DNA of 29,510 nucleotides from Paulinella micropora (Eukaryota > Cercozoa > Imbricatea > Euglyphida), in NCBI GenBank assembly GCA_009731375.1, contig BJOX01000151.1, forward strand, positions 528,272 to 557,781. Direction: 5' to 3'. Under the pieces are notes generated by a model that ran no database searches, was not told the origin of the DNA, and saw nothing but the letters and a program-made list of their open reading frames with translations. A program made the translations under genes and the position numbers. How positions within the stretch are numbered: the stretch's first letter is position 1; each line of letters starts with the position of its first letter. Below are positions 18,578-28,490 of the stretch, one piece after another.

Positions 18578-20741
18578 CCTCACCCACTGCATGGAGACAG
18601 CAACAGGCTCTCGATCCGGGGTTCAAATAGCTAATACAGCTATACAAGAGCCCGAACGAGCTGAAAATGACGAAGGAGATTAAGGAGCAACAGAAGGAGA
18701 TGGGGTGGAGAGACGGTCTCTTGTGGTACAAAGGCCAACACGGGCGCTATGCATCACAACCAGACAAACGGATCTCTGGGTTCCTGAGAAACTCAGACAC
18801 ATCATTTTTGTCGCCGCTCATAACTGCCCACTATTGGCGCACCCGGGCCGACAAAGAACGCATATGTTCATTTCGAGACGATTCTGGTGGAAGAAGATGA
18901 AGGAGAATATTGATGAACAGGTCAATGCATGCATCCCATGCAAGACATCCAAAACACCATTGAAGGCGAATTTTGGCCTGATCGGGACTTTTCCTTTACA
19001 CTTAGGAATGTTCGAGTTCTTACACACTGATCATGTAGGACCTTTCCCGGTCACGACGGAAGGTTACAGATACCTTCTAACGGCCATAGACAGAGCCACC
19101 AACTATGTATGGGTGGTCCCAGTCAAAGACGTTACGGGCGAAACAACAGCCAAGGCGTTGATTGACAGGATCATCTCACAGATTGGGGTGCCGAGAAAAA
19201 TATGCTCAGATCGAGGCTCTGACTTTAATAATGAAGTCATCGACAAGCTATCTGCATATTACGGCATGAAATGGCAATATGTCACCGCCTATAACCCCAG
19301 AGCGAACGGCAAGATAGAGCGGGTGCATAGACCCCTCAAGGCCGCGCTGAAGATGTATTGTATGAAGAAGGAGAACCAAAAGGCATGGGTGGAGGCAGCA
19401 TCCTTGTTTGCCTTTGCCATGAATTGCCTACCCTCTACAGCGTTAGGTGGTTCAAAAGGTTCCGTCTCGCCATACCAATTGGCATATGGGCGTGAGCCCG
19501 CCATCCCAGCCTCACTGCTGCACCCAAAAGATTCATGGGCAGATCAGGATGAGCTGTTTGGGGTGAGACTTCGGGCGAAGATGGAGGCGGAGCAAATAGT
19601 ACAGGCGCATAGGGAGGCGGAGCGCAGGAAGACTGATGCTGAAGGTGTCAGGCAGGCACACCTGGATCAAGTCAGATTTCAGGTCGGGGATATTGTACTA
19701 CTGTATCATCCTCAGGTTCCTCAGGGAGTCAGCTCGAAGCTGTTCATCCACTGGAAAGGACCATACCAGATCATGGAACAGATGGGGCCTTTGAATTATA
19801 AAATCAGGGGCAGAGGGAAAGTTCAAATAGTCAATGTACGAAGGCTGATTAAGTATGATCCCTTCCTACTTGAAGATGAGTCCGTTGATCAAGCACTCAA
19901 ACGGATGGAGGCTGACTTTAAAGAGGTCCCACCAATCCGTCAGGAGGATATCTCGGAACGGGATGCCTACAGGGCACCAATTGCGGAGAAGGAGGAGGCT
20001 GAGCTGGAGAACAAGCGGGCCACTGACCGCAAAAGCGCGGCGGGGACTCAGACCCGCAAAAGGGTGGAGTCGAACGTGCCGGAAGGAAAGTTCACGGAGG
20101 CGCAAAAAGGAGAGCGCAAAATGACCTTATCTACGACCGACCGAGAAAGGCGATAAGGACGGCACGTTCGCAAGGAGTCCATCAAGAGGGGAGCGATGAC
20201 GGAGATCAAGACCCTCGCGCGGGCAATGACACTCTCGTTCACCCTAGTTGGAAAGAAGGAGATGCGATTGGACATATTTCATGGGCCAAAGACGCTTTTT
20301 ACTTGGTGAGGCCTGCGGCACAACACGTAGCCGATGACGCTCTCAGATTTATATCTCATGAGAGTCATGGCAGTACCTCACAAACGCCATACGCGATCGA
20401 ACCGAATTTCAACTGCGGCACAAATCATTCAACCAGTCTTACATTTCTGGAGGAGTCTGGATCCAGTGGAAGATCCTAAAGTAAGACAATACCTTCCAGT
20501 ATATAAAGACGCCAAGAGACTTGAGACATGGGATGATACCATATCTCCCACAGATAAAGATCATACCGCGTGGACCATACAAGCACTATCACGAGGGGTG
20601 CTAGACATTCCTTTTGACTTGGCACAAGGCGCAATTCCTTACAAAATTTGGGACGTCCTCGAACAGTCTACCTTAGACTTAACTTTGGTTGGAGGTCCTC
20701 CACCAGGTAAAGGAGTCCGCGCGCGTAAACTGCGTCCGTAG
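18560..20741 (+). pseudogene. Pol: integrase with GPY/F domain and C-terminal tail, frame-broken
   Basis: Starts with ASPTAWRQQQALDPGFK, interrupted by TAG 18628, then LIQLYKSPNELK. The zinc finger is HNCPLLAH...CIPC. After a frame change near 18766 the core is open to 20156: D in FLHTDHVGPFP, D in KICSDRGSDFNN, E in ANGKIERVHRPL, with 35 residues between the last two, a canonical DD35E. A GPY/F module (FIHWKGPYQIMEQMGPLNYK) follows. Two more coding-like stretches, about 20100-20455 and 20455-20741 (KVRQYLPVYKDAKRLETWDD), extend the tail in other frames. No chromodomain was recognised. Confidence 0.85.
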
Positions 20742-21587
20742 TAAGTATTTTTTTCTCTAGAAGTATTGTGGACCTGATCGATTGCGAACATAGCATTGAT
20801 TTCAATATCGTCCCGACAACCTTACTTAGATATTAAAGCTACTACAGCATTCATTCTTCTAGACATTAACAAGACACAGCTGACAAAAAAATATGCATTC
20901 TATTCTCTTGCTTCGGCAGAGACAGACGAGACGGCAACGAAACAGCACCGTTACGGGATCGCTATTTGAGTGAGCGATGGTGTTTCCTGGATACGACCCG
21001 AATTAGTACCAGAATGATGATCTCATTAAAGACTCTACAGTCTAATCAAAGGAACTGATATATTAATAACATGAACTGCTATACCGGATTCCATCGATCT
21101 CTACTTGTATCGGCATATCGCAAGGTTAGGGCGCACTCAACCTAACTTCGGATATAGTCGTCAGACTTGATCACCTGACACTATATTAAATGATACAGAT
21201 TTATACAAGGGTATGTCACATGCTTCACAACAAGTAAATGTATTTATGGAAACCGACGACCGGTTATTATATATATATGGAAATGGCGACATTACATTAT
21301 CACTCAATCATAAAACATTATACTTGGACATACTGCACACATATCTTATCGACGGAAGAAAGAGGAAGATTTTATTATATATACTGAATGTGGTAGAGTA
21401 TTAATATATATACGATTGGTACCGGGGCAAGTATCATTGTTGTTTTTTGTAACTGCTAATTCGTGGGTTGATGTCAACGGATGTATCTTCATACATAACT
21501 CTAAACGAATGAAGTCTTACTCAGAAAAGAAATCAGGTGAACCATTATTATGTCGGAAACGAAGTTCCAAAAACTGGGAGGGGGTAC
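20742..21587 (+). other. 3' non-coding region of the retrotransposon with polypurine tract
   Basis: About 850 bases without a supported gene. The right end has GGGAGGGGG (21577-21584), three bases before the 3' LTR, and is the probable polypurine tract that primes plus-strand DNA. The extra TAC would be trimmed during integration. Confidence 0.55.
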
Positions 21588-21801
21588 TGTGGACATCACT
21601 CCCCGAATTATCAGGTAAAAACTTATTTATAGATTTCGTCTGGCCGGACACGTCTGAAATGCCAATTTGATCCTGGTCTTTTGGCTGCTTTTTGTCTTTG
21701 CGTCACTGAGCTAATATAACGAGACATCATTCTCTTTTTGAGGAATGTGTTTGGTTATATTACCGACTTACTCTTCCATTGAGCTATCGTTGGGGATAGT
21801 A
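21588..21801 (+). repeat. 3' LTR
   Basis: 214 bp, same ends as the 5' LTR, three substitutions. Followed by GTCT (21802-21805), the right target duplication. Confidence 0.9.
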
Positions 21802-21805
21802 GTCT
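21802..21805. repeat. Target site duplication, right copy (GTCT)
   Basis: Matches 11386-11389 and defines the insertion site. Confidence 0.7.
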
Positions 21806-22485
21806 AATTAATGTCCAATGACGAGACCTCGGCTGAGGTCTCACTGATGATTTTAATGAGTGAACTATTTTTTTCCACTAACGACTTTTAATAATTAAGA
21901 ATGCTTGCTTTTCGTAGCTGAAAAGGAAGCGTGTAAGTGAAATAAGTTAAATTTATATTATATCGGGTAATATATTAATTTCTATTACTGTTAATATATA
22001 CCAGAGTAAAAATCTTGAATATGTATTAATATATACATGTAAATTTCAACGTAGAAAAAAAGGTTAAATGTTTAAAAAAGTTATATTGAAGCTGTGAAAA
22101 AAGCTTAACGTATTGAAAAAGTTAGACGTATTTAAAAAAGTTTAACTTTTTTATAAGATAGAACTTTTTTTATAAGATAGAACTTTTTTTTAAGATAGAA
22201 CTTTTTTGTAAGAAAGAAAATTTTTATATGATTGTGTGTTAACTTGAATGTCTTCGATAATAACAGGAGGTGAATGATATTTAGCCTCCTAGATAACACA
22301 CAAGGCGCTGACGGATATTGATATCTTCTCGTACAGGTAGCAAAATTGCAGAGAAATAGTCAGACAAATACAACGCATGCCTCTCCAGACAAGTCTGACA
22401 CAATCAATTCCGTGCTAAATTGATATCAGCTACATGACAACTTAGGCTTTGTTTTATTGTCTGTGTTAGCGTTTGAAAAGAGTTG
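21806..22485. other. AT-rich region without a gene
   Basis: No supported ORF. Near 22150-22212 there are three to four copies of a roughly 19-bp unit, TAAGATAGAACTTTTTT. Confidence 0.6.
22150..22212. repeat. Short tandem repeat (about 19 bp unit)
   Basis: TATAAGATAGAACTTTTTT repeated with small length changes in the T run. Confidence 0.6.
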
Positions 22486-22488
22486 GAG

Positions 22489-22489
<1 letters not shown>

Positions 22490-22527
<38 letters not shown>

Positions 22528-22672
22528 GGAGAGAGAGGGAGAGGGAGAGAGAGAGAGAGAGAGCAGGTATGTGTATGTATGTATGTATGTATGTACGTGT
22601 GTATGTATGTACGCATGTATGTATGTATGTATGTATGTATGCATGTATGTATGCATGTATGTATGTATGTAT
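22490..22672. repeat. (GA)n then (TATG)n microsatellites
   Basis: GAGA/GGGA tract to about 22563, then TATG units with CATG variants to 22672. The stretch 22673-22783 is unique sequence without a recognised gene. Confidence 0.9.
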
Positions 22673-22783
22673 GAGAGAATACGCCCACGACAGCAAGGTA
22701 GGGGTGCGTGCTGCAGTTGTTTGTCAAGGAAGCAAGGACAAGAGAAACCTATCACTGTATGCATGAGAAGGGGGGTGGAGGAA

Positions 22784-22785
22784 GG

Positions 22786-22834
<49 letters not shown>

Positions 22835-22844
22835 AGTAGTAGTA

Positions 22845-22889
<45 letters not shown>

Positions 22890-22985
22890 CAGTAGTAGTA
22901 GTAGCAGTAGTAGTAGTAGTAGTAGTATATAAGTAGTGGTAGTAGTAGTGGTAGTAATAGTGGTAGTAGTGGCAGTGGTAGTGGC

Positions 22986-23041
<56 letters not shown>

Positions 23042-23046
23042 TAGTG

Positions 23047-23077
<31 letters not shown>

Positions 23078-23088
23078 AAGAAGTAGTG

Positions 23089-23120
<32 letters not shown>

Positions 23121-23121
23121 T

Positions 23122-23154
<33 letters not shown>

Positions 23155-23180
23155 CAGTAGTAGAAGTAGTAGTAGTAGTA
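22784..23180. repeat. (TAG)n microsatellite
   Basis: About 400 bp of TAG/GTA with scattered substitutions (TGG, CAG). It lies downstream of the WASP-like gene stop codon, in its 3' flank. Confidence 0.9.
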
Positions 23181-23188
23181 GTCTTCCT

Positions 23189-23231
23189 TTAAACAGCCCA
23201 ATCTCCGTCGTCGTCGTCTTTGTCACTATCT
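23189..23231 (-). pseudogene. Second copy of the acidic terminal exon of the WASP-like gene
   Basis: On minus it reads DSDKDDDDGDWAV-stop, close to the end of the terminal exon at 23373 (DSDKDDDDDGDWAD-stop). Trp is again third from the end. An AG precedes (GATAG at 23226-23230), and entering there would keep the reading phase, but the tract before it is purine-rich, so it is a poor acceptor. It may be a relic or an alternative terminus. Confidence 0.5.
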
Positions 23232-23372
23232 CCTCCTCCTCCTTCTCCTTCTTCTTCTTCTTCTTCTTCATCTTCATCTTCTTCTTCTTGTTCTTGTTCT
23301 TGTTCTTGCTCTTGTTCTTGTTCTTCATGTTCTTCATCTTCATCTCCTCCTTCTCCTTCTTCTTCTTCTTTT
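23232..23372. repeat. (TTC)n/CT-rich tract
   Basis: TTC, TTG and CTC units between the two acidic terminal exons. On minus it encodes Glu/Gln runs that run on after the terminal stop and are not translated in the gene model. Confidence 0.8.
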
Positions 23373-23439
23373 TTAATCAGCCCAATCGCCGTCGTCGTCG
23401 TCGTCTTTGTCACTGTCCTCCACCACATGCTTCCTATAC
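23373..23439 (-). CDS. WASP-family-like protein, terminal exon (acidic motif)
   Basis: Minus-strand exon of 67 nt after a pyrimidine-rich acceptor (CTCTCTCTTGTGCTAG). It supplies one base to the preceding codon, then encodes YRKHVVEDSDKDDDDDGDWAD and stop TAA (23373-23375). In WASP, N-WASP and WAVE the acidic (A) motif ends with a Trp two residues before the last; that Trp binds Arp2/3. Here Trp stands at the same place. The first residues (YRKHVVED) would complete the C-region helix begun in the previous exon. Confidence 0.75.
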
Positions 23440-23680
<241 letters not shown>

Positions 23681-23729
23681 TGTTCGAGGGAGTTCTTGAG
23701 GGCTGCTTGTAGCCCGCCTGCCTCCTCCT
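23681..23729 (-). CDS. WASP-family-like protein, C-region (central helix) exon
   Basis: 49 nt between acceptor TTGTTTAG and donor GTCTCTC on minus. It takes two bases into a shared Gln codon, encodes EEAGGLQAALKNSLE and leaves two bases. The sequence is an amphipathic helix with Gly-Gly-Leu followed by Ala-Leu, as in the C (cofilin/central) region of N-WASP. Phase fits both neighbours (1 to 2). Confidence 0.7.
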
Positions 23730-23947
23730 CTAAACAACACACATACACATATATACATACATAAAGGCGTACACATATACTTATATGCATACTTTTACAC
23801 GCACACACATACAAATAGATGTAGAGAGATATATGCCTGGTCTAAACAATCCTCATACACATGCATACAAAAAATGCATACATACATACATACATACATA
23901 CATACACATGTACGTAAATTGTAAGTAAGTAAGTGTGAAGTGCGTGC

Positions 23948-23994
<47 letters not shown>

Positions 23995-24020
23995 AGAGAA
24001 AGAGAGAAAGAGAGAAAGAG

Positions 24021-24055
<35 letters not shown>

Positions 24056-24081
24056 AATAAAGAGAGAGAGAGAGATAGAGA

Positions 24082-24114
<33 letters not shown>

Positions 24115-24119
24115 TCGAG

Positions 24120-24170
<51 letters not shown>

Positions 24171-24219
24171 GAGATAGAGAGATAGAGATAGAGATAGATA
24201 GATAGAGAGAGAGAGAGAG

Positions 24220-24250
<31 letters not shown>

Positions 24251-24253
24251 TGC

Positions 24254-24284
24254 GTTTAGGCGTCGGCTTTCTTGAGGTTTTTGT
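24254..24284 (-). pseudogene. Partial copy of the WH2 second-half exon
   Basis: Minus strand reads KNLKKADA, then TAA. The middle of the exon is missing and the donor reads GC in place of GT, so it is probably dead. Confidence 0.5.
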
Positions 24285-24285
24285 G

Positions 24286-24323
<38 letters not shown>

Positions 24324-24332
24324 GAGGGAGAC

Positions 24333-24362
24333 GTTTAGGCTTATCTGCGGGTGGTCGGTTGT

Positions 24363-24365
<3 letters not shown>
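24333..24365 (-). pseudogene. Partial copy of the WH2 second-half exon, 3' part
   Basis: Minus strand reads DNRPPADKPK followed by a GTCTCCC donor; the 5' part of the exon is replaced by CT repeat. Confidence 0.5.
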
Positions 24366-24417
<52 letters not shown>

Positions 24418-24472
24418 GTTTAGGCTTATCTGGGGGTGGTCGGTTGTCGGCCTTCTTGAGGTTTTTACCTGC
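24418..24472 (-). CDS. WASP-family-like protein, WH2 second half and linker exon
   Basis: 55 nt after a strong acceptor (TATTTTCTGTGACAG on minus). It encodes AGKNLKKADNRPPPDKPK plus one base. G-x-x-L-K-K is the actin-binding second half of a WH2 (V) motif; the Pro-rich linker follows as in N-WASP. Donor GTCTCTC is weak and overlaps a CT run. Phase 0 to 1 fits the WH2 first-half exon upstream and the C-region exon downstream. Confidence 0.8.
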
Positions 24473-24499
24473 CTGTCACAGAAAATATACATATACATA

Positions 24500-24617
24500 C
24501 ACAAGTAAGTAAGTAAGTAAGTAAGCAAGTAAGTAAGTAAGTAAGTAAGTAAGTCAGTAAGTGAGTAGTAAGTAAGTAAGTAAGGAAGTAAGTGAGTAGT
24601 AAGTAAGTAAGTAAGTA

Positions 24618-24662
<45 letters not shown>

Positions 24663-24663
24663 C
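24500..24663. repeat. (AAGT)n microsatellite
   Basis: AAGT units with GAGT and AAGC variants within the intron between the two WH2 exons. Confidence 0.9.
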
Positions 24664-24685
24664 CTTTCTTGAGGTTTTTGCCTGC
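24664..24685 (-). pseudogene. 22-nt copy of the WH2 second-half exon with intact splice sites
   Basis: Between CTAAGACAG and GTTACTTAC on minus. Encodes AGKNLKK plus one base, phase 0 to 1, the same as the full exon at 24418. It could be used instead of it, losing the linker, but not together with it. Confidence 0.5.
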
Positions 24686-24726
24686 CTGTCTTAGAGAGAA
24701 GAGAAGTATATTTAAATGTACGTTGT

Positions 24727-24730
24727 ATAC

Positions 24731-24764
<34 letters not shown>

Positions 24765-24913
24765 GTGTGTGTATGTGTGTCTTTGTGTGTGTGTGTGTGT
24801 GTATGTATGCATGCATGCATGCATGTATGTATGTATGTATGTATGCATGCATGCATATGTATGTATGTATGTATGTATGCATGTATGTATGTATGTATGT
24901 ACGTGTGTATGTC

Positions 24914-24967
<54 letters not shown>

Positions 24968-24996
24968 CAAGCAAGTAAGTAAGTAAGTAAGCAAGC

Positions 24997-25044
<48 letters not shown>
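24727..25044. repeat. (TATG)n/(TG)n then (AAGT)n microsatellites
   Basis: TATG/TGTG to about 24912 and AAGT from 24913 to 25044. Confidence 0.9.
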
Positions 25045-25055
25045 GTATGCGTGAC

Positions 25056-25072
25056 CCTGATTTGAGAGTAAT
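25056..25072 (-). pseudogene. 17-nt copy of the WH2 first-half exon with AG/GT borders
   Basis: Minus strand: acceptor GCAAG, then two bases and YSQIR, then donor GTCACG. Phase 1 to 0, as in the full exon at 25139. One base is lost relative to DLLSQIR. Confidence 0.45.
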
Positions 25073-25138
25073 CTTGCATGTGTGTGTATGTGTGTGTGTA
25101 TGTATGTATGTATGTATGTATGTATGTATGTATGTTAC

Positions 25139-25179
25139 CCTGATTTGGGAGAGTAAGTCTCCTCCGTCGGGTGGGCCAC
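25139..25179 (-). CDS. WASP-family-like protein, WH2 first-half exon
   Basis: 41 nt between acceptor TATATATAG and donor GTAACA on minus. Two bases complete a Gly codon, then GPPDGGDLLSQIR. L-L-x-x-I-R is the helix of a WH2 motif; the next exon starts AGKNLKKA, so the junction lies at the usual place between helix and L-K-K. Compare the L-L-D-Q-I-R helix with G-x-x-L-K-K of N-WASP. WH2 binds one actin monomer and hands it to Arp2/3. Confidence 0.8.
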
Positions 25180-25181
25180 CT

Positions 25182-25187
25182 ATATAT

Positions 25188-25226
<39 letters not shown>

Positions 25227-25485
25227 TTTAGATAGATAGATAGGTAGATAGGTAGATAGATAGATAGGTAGATAGATAGATAGGTAGATAGGTAGATAGA
25301 TAGATAGGTAGATAGATAGATAGATAGATAGGTAGATAGGTAGATAGATACATATAGATAGAGAGATAGATAGATAGATAGATATATAGATAGATAGATA
25401 GATAGATAGGTAGATAGGTAGATAGATAGATAGGTAGATAGATAGATAGATAGATAGGTAGATAGGTAGACAGATAGATAGATGA
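25182..25485. repeat. (GATA)n microsatellite
   Basis: GATA with GGTA variants; intronic in the gene model. Confidence 0.9.
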
Positions 25486-25767
25486 GATATCGACTAATGT
25501 CAGAAAAAAGGAGCTTCTGATTTTGTCAACCAAGGAAGTCTGTGGGTAAAGTATTAACCCGATGCCCAGCTAAGCCGTGATGTTTGCACGGAAGGGACTG
25601 ATACAGGCGATACCAAATCCTCCCTAGTACCAGGCGGGGCCAGGGCTCGTTCCATAAGCGCCCCTTGCAGAACAAGCTCCCACCTCCATTACAGAGGGCC
25701 CAGTAAGCAGATGGAGTTTCGAGACTGTCCGACAGTCTAGTATAAACCGACAGAGCACTGTGGGTGA
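25486..25767. other. Unique island inside the intron
   Basis: About 280 bp that are not simple repeat. On minus one frame is open for about 75 codons (SALSVYTRLSDSLETPSAYW), without a recognised domain. The WH2 exon on one side and the Pro-rich exon on the other already join in phase without it. It may be a transposon fragment or an RNA gene. Confidence 0.4.
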
Positions 25768-25776
25768 TAGATAGAC

Positions 25777-25814
<38 letters not shown>

Positions 25815-25847
25815 GTAGATAGGTAGATAGATAGATTGGTAGATTGG

Positions 25848-25906
<59 letters not shown>
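25768..25906. repeat. (GATA)n microsatellite
   Basis: GATA with TGGTA variants, next to the minisatellite. Confidence 0.9.
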
Positions 25907-25907
<1 letters not shown>

Positions 25908-26790
25908 GCACGTACCGGCTGGCGGGTGGCTTGGCTTGGAAAAATAGATAGAAAGATAGAAAGATAGAAAGAAAAATAACGTACATAGCTAAAGCATACA
26001 CACCGCCTGGGCGTCCGGGTGGTGCGTGTGGCTTCGATCGAGAGATAGATTGATAGATGGATAGATAGACAGATAGATATATAAAGCTACATAGATAGCT
26101 AGAGCACGTACCGCCTGGAGGCCCTGGTCTTGCGGGTGGCTTGGTTTGGAAAGATAGATAGAAAGATAGAAAGATTGAAAGATAGATAGAAACATAACGT
26201 ACAAAGATGAAACACACACGTACCGCCCGGTGGTGCTGGTCTGGAGGTTGGGTTGGCGTGGAAAGATAGATAGAAAGATTGAAAGATTGAAAGATAGATA
26301 GAAAGATAACGGACGAGGATAAAACATACACGTACCGCCCGGTGGTCCTGGTCTGGGGAGTGCCTTGGCGTGGAAAGATAGAGAGAAAGATTGAAAGATT
26401 GAAAGATAGATAGAAAGACAACAGACGAGGATAAAACATAGACGTACCGCCCGGTGGTCCTGGACCGGGGGGTGGCTTTGGCGTGGAAAGATAGATAGAA
26501 AGATAGAAAGATTGAAAAATAGAAAGATTGATAGATAGATAGATAACAGACGAGGATAAAAAACATACACGTACCGCCCGGTGGTCCTGGTCTGGGGAGT
26601 GCCTTGGCGTGGAAAGATAGAGAGAAAGATTGAAAGATTGAAAGATAGATATAAAGATAACAGACGAGGATAAAACACACACGTACCGCCCGGTGGTCCT
26701 GGTCTGGGGGGTGCCTTGGCGTGGAAAGATAGATAGAAAGATTGAAAGATAGATAGAAAGATAACAGACGAGGATAAAACATAGACGTAC
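25907..26790 (-). repeat. Minisatellite of about 110 bp, each unit carrying a Pro/Gly exon end and donor
   Basis: GC-rich cores begin at 25916, 26004, 26112, 26224, 26336, 26448, 26575 and 26687; the ninth (26791) is the end of the Pro-rich exon itself. Spacing is about 112 bp (88 to 127). On minus most cores read like ALPRPGPPGG, are 28 nt from an AAG to a GT (GTACGT in most), and are followed by TATGTTTTATCCTCG and GATA/GAAA sequence. The 28-nt length is kept even in diverged cores such as 26004. Exceptions are 25916 (14 nt) and 26224 (no AAG). Confidence 0.75.
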
Positions 26791-27142
26791 CGCCCGGTGG
26801 TCCTGGTTTCGGGGGTGCCTTGGCTAGTGAAACGGCAGGGGCAGCAGGAGCAGCGGGCGCAGCGGGGGCAAGAGGTGGCGGGGCTGGGGCNNNNNNNNNN
26901 NNNNNNNNNNNNNNNNNNNNNNNNNNNNNNNNNNNNNNNNNNNNNNNNNNNNNNNNNNNNNNNNNNNNNNNNNNNNNNNNNNNNNNNNNNNNNNNNNNNN
27001 NNNNNNNNNNNNNNNNNNNNNNNNNNNNNNNNNNNNNNNNNNNNNNNNNNNNNNNNNNNNNNNNNNNNNNNNNNNNNNNNNNNNNNNNNNNNNNNNNNNN
27101 NNNNNNNNNNNNNNNNNNNNNNNNNNNNNNNNNNNNNNNNNN

Positions 27143-27175
<33 letters not shown>

Positions 27176-27192
27176 CGGAGGTGAGCAGGGGT
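26791..27192 (-). CDS. WASP-family-like protein, proline-rich exon (contains a 252-N gap)
   Basis: On minus it begins after CTCTCCCAG at 27193 with TPAHLRPPPPP, enters a C homopolymer and the gap (26891-27142), and resumes as APAPPPLAPAAPAAPAAPA, VSLAKAPPKPGPPG, ending one base before GTACGT. The proline-rich region of WASP proteins recruits profilin-actin and SH3 proteins. Phase at the 3' end (1) fits the WH2 exon. Phase across the gap cannot be checked. Confidence 0.65.
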
Positions 27193-27215
27193 CTGGGAGA
27201 GGGAGGGAAAGAGTG

Positions 27216-27342
27216 AGTGAGTGAGTGTGTGTGTGTGTGTGCATTTGTGTGCGCGTGTGTGTGTGAGTCTGTATGTGCATGTGGGTCTATGTGAGGTGTG
27301 TGAGTCTGTGTGTGTGTGTCTGTGTGTGTGTGTGTGTGTGTG
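27216..27342. repeat. (GT)n microsatellite
   Basis: TG repeats with GAGT and GTCT interruptions between two Pro-rich exons. Confidence 0.9.
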
Positions 27343-27365
27343 ATATATGTATGTTATGTACATAC

Positions 27366-27410
27366 GGCAGGGACAGGGGGAGCAGCAGGAACAGGCGGGG
27401 CGGCAGGTGC
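27366..27410 (-). CDS. WASP-family-like protein, 45-nt Pro/Ala exon
   Basis: Between TACTATCTAG and GTATGTAC on minus, flanked by microsatellite. Exactly 15 codons: APAAPPVPAAPPVPA, phase 0 to 0. A GC-rich island of this length with both splice sites is unlikely by chance. Confidence 0.65.
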
Positions 27411-27419
27411 CTAGATAGT

Positions 27420-27516
27420 ATGTATGTATGTATGTATGTATGTACGTATGTATGTATGTATGTATGTATGTATGTATGTATGTATGTATGTATGTATGTA
27501 TGTATGTATGTATGTA
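27420..27516. repeat. (TATG)n microsatellite
   Basis: Intronic tract between the 45-nt and 27-nt exons. Confidence 0.9.
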
Positions 27517-27517
27517 C

Positions 27518-27544
27518 CTCGGGCAATGGTGCGGGTGGGGCGGC
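27518..27544 (-). CDS. WASP-family-like protein, 27-nt Pro/Ala exon
   Basis: Between GATAATAACCAG and GTACATAC on minus. Nine codons, AAPPAPLPE, phase 0 to 0, compatible with the 45-nt exon. Confidence 0.6.
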
Positions 27545-27676
27545 CTGGTTATTATCTATACATACACATACATACACATACACATATACATGCATGCATA
27601 CATACATACATTCTTACATGCATACATACATACATGCATACATACATACATACATACATACATACATGCATACATA
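27545..27676. repeat. (CATA)n microsatellite
   Basis: CATA with CACA and CATG variants; intronic. Confidence 0.9.
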
Positions 27677-27739
27677 CCTTGCGTGGGAGAAAATTTCTTT
27701 ATGGAGAGAAAAGAAGACATACATTAGATAAAGAGATAG

Positions 27740-27770
<31 letters not shown>

Positions 27771-27834
27771 GATAGATAGATACACACCTTGTGTGGGAGA
27801 AAATTTCTTTATAGAGAGAAAAGAAGACATACAT

Positions 27835-27871
<37 letters not shown>

Positions 27872-27888
27872 GGATAGATAGATCGATC

Positions 27889-27936
<48 letters not shown>

Positions 27937-28094
27937 CCTTGTGTGGGAGAAAATTTCTTTATAGAGAGAAAAGAAGACATACATTAGATAGATAGATAGA
28001 TAGATAGATAGATACACACCTTATGGGAGAAAATTTCTTCATAGAGAGAAAAGCAGACATACATTAGATAGATAGATAGATAGATAGATAGATA
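27677..28094 (-). repeat. Four copies of an exon-end unit separated by (GATA)n
   Basis: CTTGTGTGGGAGAAAATTTC-type blocks occur at about 27678, 27788, 27938 and 28019 (plus strand), each followed by GATAGATA. They copy the 3' part of the 57-nt exon at 28100 with its GTGTGT or GTATGT donor; no AG acceptor is present at their other end. Confidence 0.7.
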
Positions 28095-28099
28095 CACAC

Positions 28100-28156
28100 C
28101 TTGTGTGGGAGAGAATTTCTTCATAGAGAGAAAAGCAGACAGCTTCGGCTTCGGGC
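28100..28156 (-). CDS. WASP-family-like protein, 57-nt exon
   Basis: Between TGCGGTTAG and GTGTGTATC on minus. In the phase that fits the next upstream exon it reads PKPKLSAFLSMKKFSPTQ. A diverged copy near 28310 keeps PRPKLSSFLSLNK in the same frame, which supports this reading. It is phase 1 to 1, so one further exon (1 to 0) must lie before the 27-nt exon, or this exon is not always used. Confidence 0.5.
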
Positions 28157-28166
28157 CTAACCGCAT

Positions 28167-28306
28167 ACATACATACATACATACATACATACATACATAC
28201 ATGCACACATGCATACATGCATGCATGTATGCATGCATGGATACATACATACATGCATACATACATACATACATACATACACACATACATACATACATAC
28301 ATACAT
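28167..28306. repeat. (CATA)n microsatellite
   Basis: CATA with CATG/CACA variants; intronic. Confidence 0.9.
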
Positions 28307-28308
28307 AA

Positions 28309-28348
28309 CTTGTTTAAGGAGAGAAAAGAAGACAGTTTGGGACGAGGG

Positions 28349-28351
<3 letters not shown>
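28309..28351 (-). pseudogene. Diverged copy of the 57-nt exon
   Basis: Minus strand after GTGTGAAAG reads PRPKLSSFLSLNK. The donor is not clear (GTTATG two bases early). Confidence 0.4.
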
Positions 28352-28354
<3 letters not shown>

Positions 28355-28387
<33 letters not shown>

Positions 28388-28438
28388 CACACACACACAC
28401 ACATGCACACAAACTCATACACCTACGATTGATAGATG

Positions 28439-28487
<49 letters not shown>

Positions 28488-28488
28488 C
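28355..28488. repeat. (CA)n then (GATA)n microsatellites
   Basis: CACA to about 28402 and GATA from 28432 to 28488; intronic. Confidence 0.9.
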
Positions 28489-28490
28489 AC

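Larger units (their letters stand above)
23730..24417 (-). repeat. Intron made of (CATA)n and long GA-rich tracts
   Basis: Contains CATA repeats near 23880, GA/GAAA/GATA from 23949 to 24250 and two partial copies of the next upstream exon (24254, 24333). Confidence 0.75.

Noticed and set aside
22752-23201. Poly-Thr and poly-Leu/Tyr frames on minus and poly-Val on plus
   Set aside because: Products of the TAG microsatellite, without splice sites or other coding signs.
25228-26682. Ser/Leu/Tyr/Ile-rich frames of up to 352 codons on minus
   Set aside because: They read through GATA repeats in fixed frame. Only the short GC-rich cores look coding.
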